NCBI RefSeq assembly: GCF_037975245.1
Contig: NC_092575.1
Coordinates: 21,839,841 to 21,903,840 of the forward strand
DNA: 64,000 bases
Reading direction: 5' to 3'
DNA from: Apostichopus japonicus
Lineage: Eukaryota; Echinodermata; Holothuroidea; Aspidochirotida; Stichopodidae
Below the pieces are notes generated by a model. The model searched no databases and was not told where the DNA came from. It saw only the letters and a list, made by a program, of their open reading frames with translations. Positions within the stretch are counted from its first letter, which is position 1, and every line of letters starts with the position of its first letter. The position numbers and the translations under genes were made by a program. Below are positions 12,342 to 25,086 of this stretch, piece after piece.

Positions 12342-15019
12342 ATGCATCGAGCCTACCAACCTATAACCCCTGCAAATAATAAACTATTGAAGAAAAGATG
12401 GGACCAAAGAAGGTTCGACACACACCGACAAAAAGTACAAAATGGTAAGTTTTACTGTAAAGTATAGAGTAGGCCTAGTATTACATAGGCCATCATATAT
12501 ATAGGCCTGGGTAGCAACTTTTTAGGCCTATATGATATGAATAGGAATAATACGTTATCCTGATAAATAAGCTCACAACCAAACTGTACTTACGTTACGA
12601 ACAATAAAGCAAAACAAGTATGATATACTGTGCAAATTATACTCACGTACAATGTTTTACCTCAATATTTGATTGCGACGTAACTATACAGACTCCTTCA
12701 AAAGGCCCATAGGCATGGTTAATATAGGTCTATATATTTGTTTATAGTGATGGCCACCCAATACGTATTTCCGTATACCATAATTTCGGTAAAATGTATT
12801 TCGATGACATTATGACTAAATGACGTGGAACAACTAGCGACTATATCTTGAACGGAAAGAAGTAATTATAGGTGCACTTCATTACTGAAATGACATGTAT
12901 AACCACATCACACATCACATAAATAAAACACACAGATGTAAACTAAATCGTGATATTCCATATTGTACGAACGATGTTATGTTCCTCTTCTCGCCACAGA
13001 AAAGTGCAGTTAGCTGGTAGTCATTTCAACAAAATATCCTCTGACAATATAATATCATAATGTTACGTACCGTACATTGAAATGGGCGGAAATAGTCATA
13101 ATATCTTTCCTGCATATGTTTTCCTTTATTCGTGTGTCATTACATTGCTGCTATTCAACATCTGATAAGCCTGCTAATATTTCCTGTTCCTCGATATCTC
13201 TCCTCCTACCCCTACCCCATCGTCATTGAATGTTACTTTAATGTGCCTATATACATTCTACATGAACAGCACAGCCAGTCATCGACAACAAACCGCCAAA
13301 AACCTACATGCATCTTCATCTAAAGCTGAAGAAACTTCAGATGGAGGATGAGAGGTTAGCGATAATCGAGAGAGATAACCGAATCCTCCTGGAGAAGATG
13401 TGTTACATCATGAGAACAAGAGGCAGAGTAGATAACAAGAACGACTACGAACAAAAAAGGTTAGATGTTTGCTGCACAAAGGAGGTAAAAGAATTTTTGT
13501 ATTGGCTCTGGAGACCGATACTTAGGTATAAGCAGGTCTGATGAAGGGGGTAGGGGGTGAGGAGAGGATAAAGCTATGGAACTGGGTTCCTTTTAGAGGC
13601 ATGGCAAACATTTACGGGACCCAGGAAATAAGGGATAAAAAATAGTGTAATCTTATTTCCATAATATACTCTAGGATAACTGAATAGTTCCAAGGGGGAG
13701 GGTGGGAGGGGGGGATTTAATATTATTGTCCTTACTCTTGACTCTCCAGACGGGTGTACACGTGGTCAGTTTGTCATTATGCATAAGATACGTTAATTAC
13801 AAATTGGATAGAATGATATACATTGGTCGCTGATGCATGATGCATTGTAGACGGATTTCGATGTTATCTTTTATTTTAAACAATCATTAAACAGTTTAAA
13901 TAAGACCAAGAGACAGAGGGAACTACTGAGGGTTACACACGAGAACCAGGCGATCATGAGGAGAATTCTCTCGAAAGAAGCTAACTATAACCACGTCCAA
14001 TGGGAACATGCTTGGGCGGTAAGTGTTACATTAAAGACACCGTGACATTGACGTTGACACGAATACAGGAATTGATTGACGGCCGGGAAGGGTGGGGTCG
14101 GGGCGGGGCGGGACGAAGTGGTTGCTCGGGAGGGGAGGAAGTGGGTGGAATAAAATCGGCGCAGAGGTGGGGTCAATGAACGATTTATTCATGTGACCAG
14201 GCCAACAAAGGACCATGCAAATACTCTCGCGGGGTCCCCATGCATAGTAAAGGTAGTGGGAATTGGAAACGTGGCCGCGGTATGTGTGGTCTTATCGCAG
14301 GACTGTAGAAGATGACCTCTAGTCCAGACCCATGAGTTTATGAGTCGACAAGCTTTTCAGTTGAAGGTTTTTGTTTGGTTTTACAATATTAATGAACCTT
14401 TCAGCCACCATTCACCTTTTGCCATCTCTGTATCCCTTAGAGTTTATAAACTACCAAGATTAAGTTTTCCAATAAATGTCTGTTAAAATACAAGACTGAA
14501 TGCAAGACCTTTAAGTGAAACGTGGTCAGCATGCTTACGTACTATCACATAAGATAACCATGCTTGTCTGTGCATCATGCAGCTCAACAAGAAGTACATG
14601 GCGAACATTGCCAAATATCCTCCCTGGTACGAGACAGCTTACAGTCCTTGGAAGTCACCGGAGAACAGAGGAAGAAAGGTACAATTCTCTATAATTATGA
14701 ACTACAATATCGCTCTTCCCCTTTGCTACAAAAAGGGTGGGCGGGGGGGGGGGGGGCTTTAAAGAACACACACACACGATCACACAAATTGATATATGTA
14801 CTGGAAAGGTCGCAGCGATTAAAAAATAAAAACAGCATTTCCATATTTTTGTGAAATATCTATGATTAATTGCAGTTTCCGAGGAATTGTTGGTACCTGC
14901 AAGCGATGCCCCCGTTTTCTACTCCTTATAGTCCCTTTAAGATGGACTACCTTAGGCACATAGAAACCGTGAGCGGGTTACACTCAACACTCCTTCCCTC
15001 ACCCCCCACCCCCGAATGA
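12342..15019 (+). CDS. CFAP97D1: CFAP97D1-like sperm axonemal protein (hemingway/CFAP97 family)
   Basis: Exons 12342-12444 (start MHRAYQPITPANNKLL), 13279-13459 (MHLHLKLKKLQMEDERL, then IERDNRILLEKM), 13895-14018 (SLNKTKRQRELLRVTHENQ), 14583-14678 (LNKKYMANIAKYPPWYE) and 14876-15019, ending TGA. All splice sites are GT/AG and the phases agree, giving about 215 residues. The ordered blocks HLHLKLKKL, ERDNR-LLEKM, SLN--KR-REL and EN-AI are characteristic of the CFAP97 domain proteins CFAP97D1/D2, short coiled-coil proteins of motile cilia; CFAP97D1 is needed for mouse sperm axoneme maintenance (established knowledge). The final exon could instead be cut at a GTGAGC donor near 14,968 and continue elsewhere, so the C-terminus is uncertain. 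D1 versus D2 is not settled. It is divergent from the CatSper gene upstream. Confidence 0.85.
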
Positions 15020-16848
15020 TTTGTTAAAAAATGCAAGTAAAAGAAGGAAGGTGAGAACGGAGGAATATTTTGTTTTAATACTGCAGCTGCATTGCACACT
15101 AGTTGTCTCTTAGGCTCCTGTACCTCAGCCAATGGTTGTCTACCGTCCTATGAATGTGACATAAGGCGGACATTAAACATTAAACATTACACATTAAACA
15201 GTACATTAAGCACTACACATGAAAATATTATTCCGCTTCTCGGTCTAGAAAATCACATGCATGAAATATTTACAATTCTGTAGCATTTGCATTGAAAGCA
15301 GAGAAAAAACAATCGAAAGAAAGAAGGATATATCTAAGCTTTAATTGAATTAATTACATAGTTTGCAAGTTTTTCCAAGTTCATGGTTGTTAAAATTCGT
15401 CATATTTGATATTTCTCTCCGCTTCAATTTTTCCACCAGAACTTAAACATAGCTTCCTCTGAAGATACCTTAAACAGCGTTGCATCCTAACATGTTCGTA
15501 ATGACGAGTAGTAGCCTACATCACCAAATATCGGACGTAGCCTATTATTTATACATATACGTAACTGGACAATCACTGAATAAATATAACGGAACCTAAA
15601 TATCGTATCTACATCTTGTATTCTCTGTCTCTCTTGTGGTACCTTCGAACTTCGGAATCCGCACATCCATAAAGTATTAGCTTGCTAGTACTGGTTTTAA
15701 GATGTCTGAAGATTTTCCGTTTCAGGTAAACAGTTTACGGTTATCGGTATGCATAGTATACAACAAGTTCCATATGTCACTGGAGATCAGGGACTCTCAA
15801 TAAACCCTATCCGAGAAAGACGTCAACCGGTTCCGCGACACAATTGGCATACAATTTTTCACCAATTAGGTGTGCAGGCAAGGCATGGCGTAATGCTGTT
15901 CAAACTAAGTTCACGATGTTTCTCGTTAAAGCTTCTGCCGTACACAGGTTAAAAAGTGCTACTGACCCTGATCATTCCATATCTGTATAAATCGAAATGC
16001 TGGACCATTATGTTTAGAAAAAAAAAAGGATTAGAAATCAGCACACTTTGAACGTATGGGCCAAGAAGTGTTCATATTGCTTGTTTCTTCATAACGCTAT
16101 GAACTATATCACCTAGCCACGCATGATATATTACAAATATAGTTTTCAGTCTTAAGGACTGAAAAGGACGAGAAGCAATGGTGATGATGTGCGATCATAT
16201 CCTCGTATTGAGGGGGCGCTGTTACAAATCTGTGCAAGCAAGTTAGCAAGTGTCTGTCTAAGGTGGCATACTCCTATTAGAGTTTCTATCAAACCGCCCG
16301 GATGTTCTCCTTCAGGAATATTGCCAAAATGCAGTAGGAAAACTTTTTTTTTGATACGTTATCAATCAGGATCTGGTGTCTTGTGGCTTGGATGTTGAAG
16401 AACTTGAATGGAAGTTCATGTGGTGCAACACATAGGTCAATTGAGGCACTTTTAGGCCTCCCAGGAGCAGCGTACGATAATTGTTAACTATACTGACTGA
16501 GTGGAGAGGTTTGTTTACAAGTCACGAATATTTCAGGCACTGATAGCAAAAACGCTACATGTTCATGATACGGATATTGATGGTGCTTTGAAATGCCAAC
16601 TTGTCAGCTATCCAGTGATGGGTAGCCTTTAGCTAGTGAGAACTACTATCTAGACTTAAAGACCACATTACTTTTGTGATTTAGTGTGTAAGTCAATAGG
16701 GTTATTAATGGGCGTATGCCACCTTAATGTTCACCAATTCCAAAAGGGCAAAAACGTGTGTGTAAATAATGAGAACCATCATGTGCGGTTGATTTTGTAC
16801 ATAAAAGACCCGAAGCTATGTAAGTAAAGACATACAAATACATTCAAC
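15020..16848. other. Intergenic between CFAP97D1-like and the pseudokinase receptor 3' end
   Basis: No coding exon seen. It holds a short ACATTAAAC-type imperfect tandem repeat near 15,168-15,225. From about 15,764 it is the left end of the segment duplicated at 53,248 onward. The last few hundred bases must include the 3' UTR of the minus-strand pseudokinase gene. Small open frames here are not conserved in reading frame between the two copies. Confidence 0.6.
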
Positions 16849-19800
16849 TCATTGTTTGAGTCCATCATCAGTTTTATGAGGACCTATAGCGTGCTTAGTC
16901 AATTGCGAGGAAAGCTCTTCTATGTCAGGACGATTTGATCTGGGTTCCGACCAACAGCGTGTCATCTCGATGTAGCTGAAAAATAAATGATTTTGAGATT
17001 TCAAAATAAATATACAGCCTGACAAACCCTCTTTCTTAGATAAAAATAAACATTGTTTACGCTTCTTTTTATAATCATGACCCATTCATTTGAATTCGGC
17101 CATAAGTACTCGTAGTTTGATTCTCAAGATATTGGCAGGTATATAAAGTTACATTAAGCTTCCGGAGCACCTGTAACTGCAATTTGCAAAGTTTAGCGTT
17201 GATACTTACAGAATTTGTGGACACAACTCTGGCTTTGGGAAGACATCACTGACGTCATCATGATCACTTCCAGAAGCTATAGGTAGAGCGCCTGTGTAAG
17301 GAGACATAGTATTAACCATGTCATGTGGCTATAGCCAGTCAATACATATTTAAATACTACTAACTGTAGTACAAATAAATTAAGTTGAGAAAGTATTTAT
17401 TAAATAATACCCTAACTCAACTTAATTTATTTATTTAAGGAACATATCCCTACCCTGGACAGCATCATTGATTTAATGAATGAATATCTAAATTCTTGTC
17501 GGAAACAAACCATTCATATATGTATTAACTGTTAGGATGAGAAATATTGCATTTGACGTTAGTACCAAATTATCACAGTCATCCTTAACAAATTAAATAT
17601 CTACAAAGAAAACGTCTGTTTCGTTACCTTGTGAAAATATTTGCCAGATTGCATATGCTGTTAGCCAAACGTCAGTAGCGGTCGTGTATTCCACTAGACC
17701 CTGAAATTCACTTCGTTCATAAAGGGATGTATCTACAGACTTCAAGAAAACAAAACAACAGATTAAAATTCCCCTCATAATCTTACAAGGAAACTCATTA
17801 TGTTTCATTGCAATGTCGGGCCGAACTTTCTTTATAATTGCCCGTTTATACATTGTAACTTCTCTGGTTATTAAATTTTTTCAGCACAATCTTTTCACCA
17901 TAATTTTGAAAAAAAGAATGAATAAAACGCAGCTTGATATCTTGAGAAAGTGCATTTCTTTTTCGACAGAAACATGAACGCTTAATTCAGATATACCAAC
18001 ACAGTTAAAAAGCAGATAAACCTATAGGCAACTTTACCTCGAAATTAAAGAATTGAGGTTAAAATTGGTTATTTCAGACATTTCAGACAACAAACAGTTA
18101 ATTGCTCATTCTTAGAACTTGAGGTGAAATATTGTTATTACACCGTATATTTTGTTTCCCTAAAATAATATAATATAATATAATATTTCCCTAAATTTAT
18201 GTCAAGATCTGTAATGTCCACATTAATAAGATCTAGAAACGTATGGACCTTACATATATGGGCACTACATACTAAAAAAACCTTCATTTGGCAGATAAAT
18301 ATACACTAAAGGATAAATACCTTCGTCTTTATGGATTCCAAGAAACATAAAGCATCTTTCCTCAGACAAAAATCAAATAACTTGCAATTTTTGTTATCCG
18401 TTAGCAGTATGTTTGCAATGGATAGAGAGGGATGAGAAAACTGAAAAAGAAAATGGAAGAAATACTATAAAATGGTGAAAGCTATTTTGTAGATTGAAGT
18501 AAGTAGTCCAATTAAGTTGACGCAGACTTGTGATGTCACAAGAGCTGAACATGTTTCTATGCACAAATAAACCTGGATCTGCATGCGGAAACCTTTCTAA
18601 TTAGAATTTGCCAAGTTTCAGAGGAACAATTTTTGTCCAAAGTTAGCCTAAATAAATAAACCATGACTATAAACGTCCCTAACCGCGAACTCAACTCATT
18701 ACTGGACGATGTCGAACTACATTTTTCCTTCACATTCTATCGGGTGAACATATTAAACTCAACTTTCGCTAAAAGAACAGATTATATTATGTTGTACAGA
18801 ATCACATATCGACATGTGTGGTTGGAATTCCTCACTTATAGTGACTGTATCAAAACTTTACCATGTGTGTGCTCTCCGTGGCTTCTCAATACGCATGTCT
18901 TACTCATAAATCAGTAAAGACACATTCCGTGGTAAGTTAATCTTGCATTCTGATACCTCTACGATCGAATCTTGACCCGAATCTTTAAGCGTTTTGCTAA
19001 AAGAATCGATTAAGTTCTGTTATACAGAATCATATATTGACATTTGTAGTTGAAATTCCTCACATAGAGGGACTGTGTCAAAACTTGACCATGTGTGTAG
19101 TCAAGCTGTGATCCCCGTTATGGCCTCTCTATACGCATGTCTTACTCAGAAATAAGTAAAAATACATTCCATAGTAAGTTAATCTTGCAGTTTTGATCCC
19201 TCTACGATCGAGTAACGAATCATTAACAGAGGTATAACATCGGACGTCGAATTCCAATATAATGATAATGAACAAATCCGGTACAACAAATTCTGTTGAA
19301 CGAAAAAAATCTTAAAAGAGTTTAAATGAGCTTAGAAACAATGACAAGTTACCCCTTGTGATAATATAAACGCCATCCCTGAAGCAGTTTGAAGTGAAAA
19401 TTGTAGCAGTTCCTTCACAAGTGCTACCATATCATCTGTTAGACGTTTTTGTAGTTCATAAGCAGACAGCGTCACATGATCTTGTAACGTCTCCATCTTA
19501 GTGTATGTTTGAACGATGTAAACCTGATCTACATGGTAAAGTAACAAAGTTGTCGTATAGTAAAAAAGCAATTCAAAATACAAAATGCCATTTCACTTTC
19601 GATCTGTTATTTTGGGAGTTTTTTCTTTCCCCTAAAGTTGGGACACTCGTTGTATTACAGCTTCTTTGAAAAAAATACGTCTATGTAACATACAAATTTT
19701 AAACTTATAAAACTATGGAAAAACGAATGAAGTGGAATGATATCAGCAGGATTATAAATGCGCTCTTAGCATACATTTACCAGTATGATGTTGCAAGAGC

Positions 19801-22800
19801 ATGCAGTACAATATAATATCACTGCAATCGCCATTCTTTTTTATATCTGTTCCTTACTTCACTTGACAATTTAAATATAAACGATGTAATGGCAAATAAA
19901 TATAAATTATCACAACGTAGCTAATATTTTTCTCAGATGCATTTCAAATTGTCTTTCTTTTGTAAAACACATACTTTTGTACAGCAAAATAATCAATCCA
20001 GCTTTAAATAATGCCTTATACCCAAATGTTCATATATTACAGACAATGGCAAACTTAGTATAGATTACATTAAAGCCATAACATGTGATAGATAAAGTAA
20101 ATATATAAACTAACCGTTCAGATAACAAGATCCAAGGCATTTCAAGATGTGGGGTGACGCTGGTATTTTATTGTACTCTTTCGCAAATACATCCCATTCA
20201 TGTTGCTGATTATCTGTTTTCGATTCTAGCATATCCAGAAACGATATAGACGGTATAATTCTAGCATAAGTACAGTTCCAGCGGAAAAACAGCTTACCAA
20301 TTATGCACAAAGGATACCAACAAAATAATTCAGGAAATTGGAACAAACGTTTTCCTACATGTGGTGCTTTATCCAAGATATTCTTCTCGACTAAATGTAA
20401 AGAAATCTCCGACTGACCCTTTTGCCCAACTTATGTTGTTTATTCCTTGCAAAGTGTTGGCCTACTTTGCACTTGTCGTTGATCAGTAGATAAAAGGAGC
20501 CCAAGAAACTTTAAACGTCTTAACGTATTTGTATGATGACTGCATCCACAGTAAGCGTAATGTATACAAATTTGTGAAATCTCTTCTCATATATCAGAGA
20601 TGATTTCACCTGTTATTTTAATTACCGTGATAAGGTTAAACGTTATGGTTTGTGGATATTTTTTGTACCTGAGCTCGCTTTGCGTGTTTATTAACATGTC
20701 CTGTTCACTATCATGTCTTATGTTAGAATCAATTAGATTTTAAATAAATGCTATTGGTACAGTCCCATAAACCTGGGTTTTAAACACCGGTTTACGTAGC
20801 CAACTTACCGTACTCAGTATTATACATAACGAAGATAATTACTTACTTGCAGCCTGGCAGATGAACACATATTTCATGGTACCTAGCTTTGCAGAAAACG
20901 CCACAAGCCATCTATCAGATATATGTCCCTTCGAAAGTCGGGTTATGAAACGAATTTGGTTATCTTTGATTGTTTTGAAATCAAACATTTCATCGTCAAT
21001 AGCAGAATACTCCTCTGTGAAGGAAGAATATCCAGTAATACATTGGTATCATTACTAAAGTGACCTTGGCATCCTTCAAATACATTATTTCTTTAGACAA
21101 AACTGGTTAATTGAGGCTAAGGTTTGATGTAAATAACATAAATGTATCATTCAATTAAAAAGGAAAGCTTAATTTACTATTAAACTCTTTAATCAATGAA
21201 AGTAACGAATTGTTTCATAAATAATGATAAATAAGATTGCTATTGTTTTTATTGTATTTCTAACTACGTTTCATTTCATTCTTAGATATATTTCCTATCG
21301 TTTTCATAGATCAATATAGATTAAGGCACACATCTACTGAAGTAACAAATTAAACGAAATGAATAAATATGTGACTAAATAAAGAAAAAGGCAAATAAGG
21401 TCTGCAAATGGTTCGATTTATTTGAAGACATGGACAGTTATTCCGTACCGTTAGATCATGATGTCAAAAGAGGAAGTAACTTACGCTGTGTACAATGTAT
21501 GTTTTCAATAAACTGTTTATTTTTAGAAGAAGCTTATTGTATCATACATTGTGTTATTGTATTAAAATACATAAATAGATTGGTTAACAATAATATAATA
21601 ACTGTACTGTTTATTAAATATGCTATGAGATACACATGTTTAAAACACATATGCTGTATACCTTCTTGGTGACTTTCTTTTATAAAGTAGGGAGTCTTTA
21701 TCTTTCGTTCGTAACTTGTAGAAGCTTGGTATTGATTTTCTCCATAGTTTCGTCTTCTAAGTGTTCAATCAAATAAACGGGGCGTTGGGTGTTCACCAAT
21801 GAGAAGACCATCCATAAAATGGCAGAAAGAAAGATGATTGATGGAATATTTTAGTTTAATATTTGCGATGTAGACCAAATAGAATCGTATTTAGTAGTGG
21901 AGATATGTTTCTCGTGCAGTTCTTGAAGAAAATACAAAATGTGCGAAACAGCAATACTTGACTCAACCTCGCGGAAAGTGAAGCAATGTTTGCAATATTA
22001 TTTATTCTTTCTGTAAAACTCACCCATACGGAGTGTTTATCTTTCTGTCGTAAGGTGCTTGGTGCTTATTTTCTCCAAAATAACTGCGTCATTGTAGTGT
22101 TTTATCAAAATAAGGTAGACACAGAGTTTCCAACATTGGATGAAGTAACCGTAAAAAGGGATGATACGATAAGCGAGTTAAAAATTGGTTTAGTAGCATC
22201 GTATTCACATTCTTTGAGATGATTATTACAAAATATAGTTCTTCTTATTGTTATTTAAAACAAGATTGAATTGATTATACGAAAGTACTTTTCCAGAATT
22301 TTTCAATAAAGTGAATCTTAAGACGCAAGTTTTTAACACATTTGGTTTGAACATCAATGTTACACCAGCCTTATTACCTTTCATATCAGTATGACAGCCG
22401 CTGGCATGAAATCTGTAATTTATCGGCAAACCGTGAACTCATTTTAATGTCAAGAGACCTACGGTACTTGTCAAATAGCAGGAAGAAATTTACATCAATC
22501 AATTCAAAAATGTTCTTTGAAAACAATGAGTTATTAGTAGATTTTACATCATGCTATATATGTTAGTCCTTTACTCTTTTTCTATATAACACACAAACAA
22601 TGTACCTATTGATGAGTACATCGCCAACGTCGTCTTCGTCTCTGACTATCGTATCTGTTTTATCTGAAAGTCAATATCAGAACGATTTGAAGACAACGCG
22701 AAATACGTACAATTCTTATTCGTATCATTACATTTCAGGAGAGAGAAAATCTTATATATTACCTTATAACTTGTCACGCAACAGTCCCCCTATATATACG

Positions 22801-25052
22801 TCATCTAGCTATCGATACACCGTAAAAGCATTTCTAATGTTATGATCAGAATAAAATTAAGACAAGTGAAATAGAAGTGAAAGACCATCATCTGAAAAAA
22901 AGGAATTTATTATATTAACAAGGTTACTAAATGAAGTTCCAACGTTGGAGGAGTAAAGCCAACGGATCTTATATAAGAAATAGAAAACAATTAAACGAAA
23001 GATCACCGACTATAACCGATGTTGACTCAATAGTTCGAAGAACGTGGTACTATTTAAAAGTGTAAACGTTATAACATTATATTGATTGTCAAAAGTGTCG
23101 ACCAGGCGAAACAAACTTGTATTGTATCTCACGTTCTGTAATTTTTATCTCATCCCAGCGAGGTGATCTACTTTCAGTTATCTAACGATGCAACTGCAAA
23201 GTAAAGCCACTTTCATTATTTTACCTAAAATGCTTGAGAATTGTTCAAATCAGATGGTGATAGTTTTCTTGTAAGGAAATTATAGTCACGTTTTGTAAAA
23301 GAAAAAACGCAAAGAAACTTATATTTGTTCTGAATCCAGTTTAAAAACATACTTGAAATTCAAAGTAAATTTTCGGTTAACTAACACAAAATAATGAAGA
23401 ACTCCACTAAACGCTTTAATATTGAAATCGACAATATTTTCTTTGAGAAAAAAATACGTCTTTCACAACAAAAAGTTGGGAGTACTTGACAATTATAAAT
23501 GAGTGAATCGTTAGTTACCTTCTCTAGCTGAAAATGTTTCTTCTTCCTCTGATGTTTTAGCTTTCGTAGTCAAAGCACAGACACATGATTCACTTTGCCT
23601 GATAATTTAACGAAATAAAATCAATAACAATCAGTTTTATGTAAATAAATTGTTAACTTCGTCAATGTGCAGCTGAATATGGAGTTTAAACGCAGTTAAT
23701 GTTCTTTTTGTCATCTATCATAATACAATTCAATTGCAAAATGGGTACAGAGCAAAACATGAGAAGAAATTAACTTACATATTTTTTGAATGATCTTTTG
23801 CTGTGAAAGAAGACAGAGGTACAGAGCTTTGTATTTTGTAGTCTTATGCATTCAATGATAAGTACAACGAGATGTATAGAATATGTTAAGGAGTGATCGT
23901 TGTTTGTAATATGGCAGAAAGTAACACACTAATATCAACTAGAACAAACACGGAAAGTAAACAGAAACATATTCCTGCCCCACATTGAAAATTGGAGGAA
24001 GGGTCCTTCTGTCCCCTGTTCCTACGCTTATGGATAGACAATGTAAAATTATTGACATCAACTGGCCATTGTAAGAGTTATTCGTTTATATATTAAATTG
24101 AAAAACTTCCTACAATAATGAAAGCAGGGGAACCCTCGTCGACCCTTTTATATACTTTCTGTATAATTTCTGAATCAAATGAGCTAGGATTTCTCACCTC
24201 TATTTCGCCGAAGCCTGAAGCAGTATAAGACACCAAGAGAAATAATCGTCATCAGAGTGAGGAAACCCGCCAAGAACGTTGCAATAGCCAGCAAACCACG
24301 TGATTCTGTGTGTAAAATCAAAATGCCAATATTTGTTTCTCGGTCATTAGTTATATATACATCTTTTATTCGATTTACGTTTTCTTTACAGAACAGAGCG
24401 TACAGTTTGTACAGTTGCAATGTCATTATGATTTTGTTGATACTCCACTACTGGTATTGATGTGCTATACTTTAGAAAGTAATTTCGCTTCTCAAACATG
24501 TCTTAGTTTCTTTTAGTGAAAGCTAAGTTGACTTAACTTTAACTTAAAGGCTGAAACTGAATGATGTTTTTTCAACGACATGTACTTACCATCGATAGTA
24601 AAAGAGACTGTTACTGCATATTCAAGATTCTCATGTCCGTTCCCAATGCATGTGATATTAGCAAAGTTGACAGATGGACGAACAATAATATATTTTTCAA
24701 AGTTGTATGTACCGGCCATGAATTCATTCTCTGAAACGTTCGTAAATTCTGAAAGTTCTTGAACGGTTACATGTTCAGTGGTCCAGTTTAATGTCATTCC
24801 GGGTTTGGACTGAAAAGCGATGCAAACTAAATGGATATCTTGCGCAGTGTCCAAAGAGATGGCGTGTGAAACATTGAATCCTATATGTTGAATTCGGAGC
24901 TGTGGAACAACTGAATAAAAAATATTTATATAATTTATATATATATATATATATATATAAGTATATATATAAATATACATATAAACATATATATACATAT
25001 ATGTATATATATATATATACAAATATATATATATATATATATACATATATAA

Positions 25053-25086
<34 letters not shown>

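Larger units (their letters stand above)
15764..23115. repeat. Segmental duplication, copy A
   Basis: Collinear with 53,248-64,000, sharing exons, introns and 3' flank of the pseudokinase gene, with similarity of roughly 90 percent by eye. The left edge is at CAAGTTCCATATGTCACTGG. The right end of the match is set by the window edge, so the true length is unknown. Confidence 0.85.
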
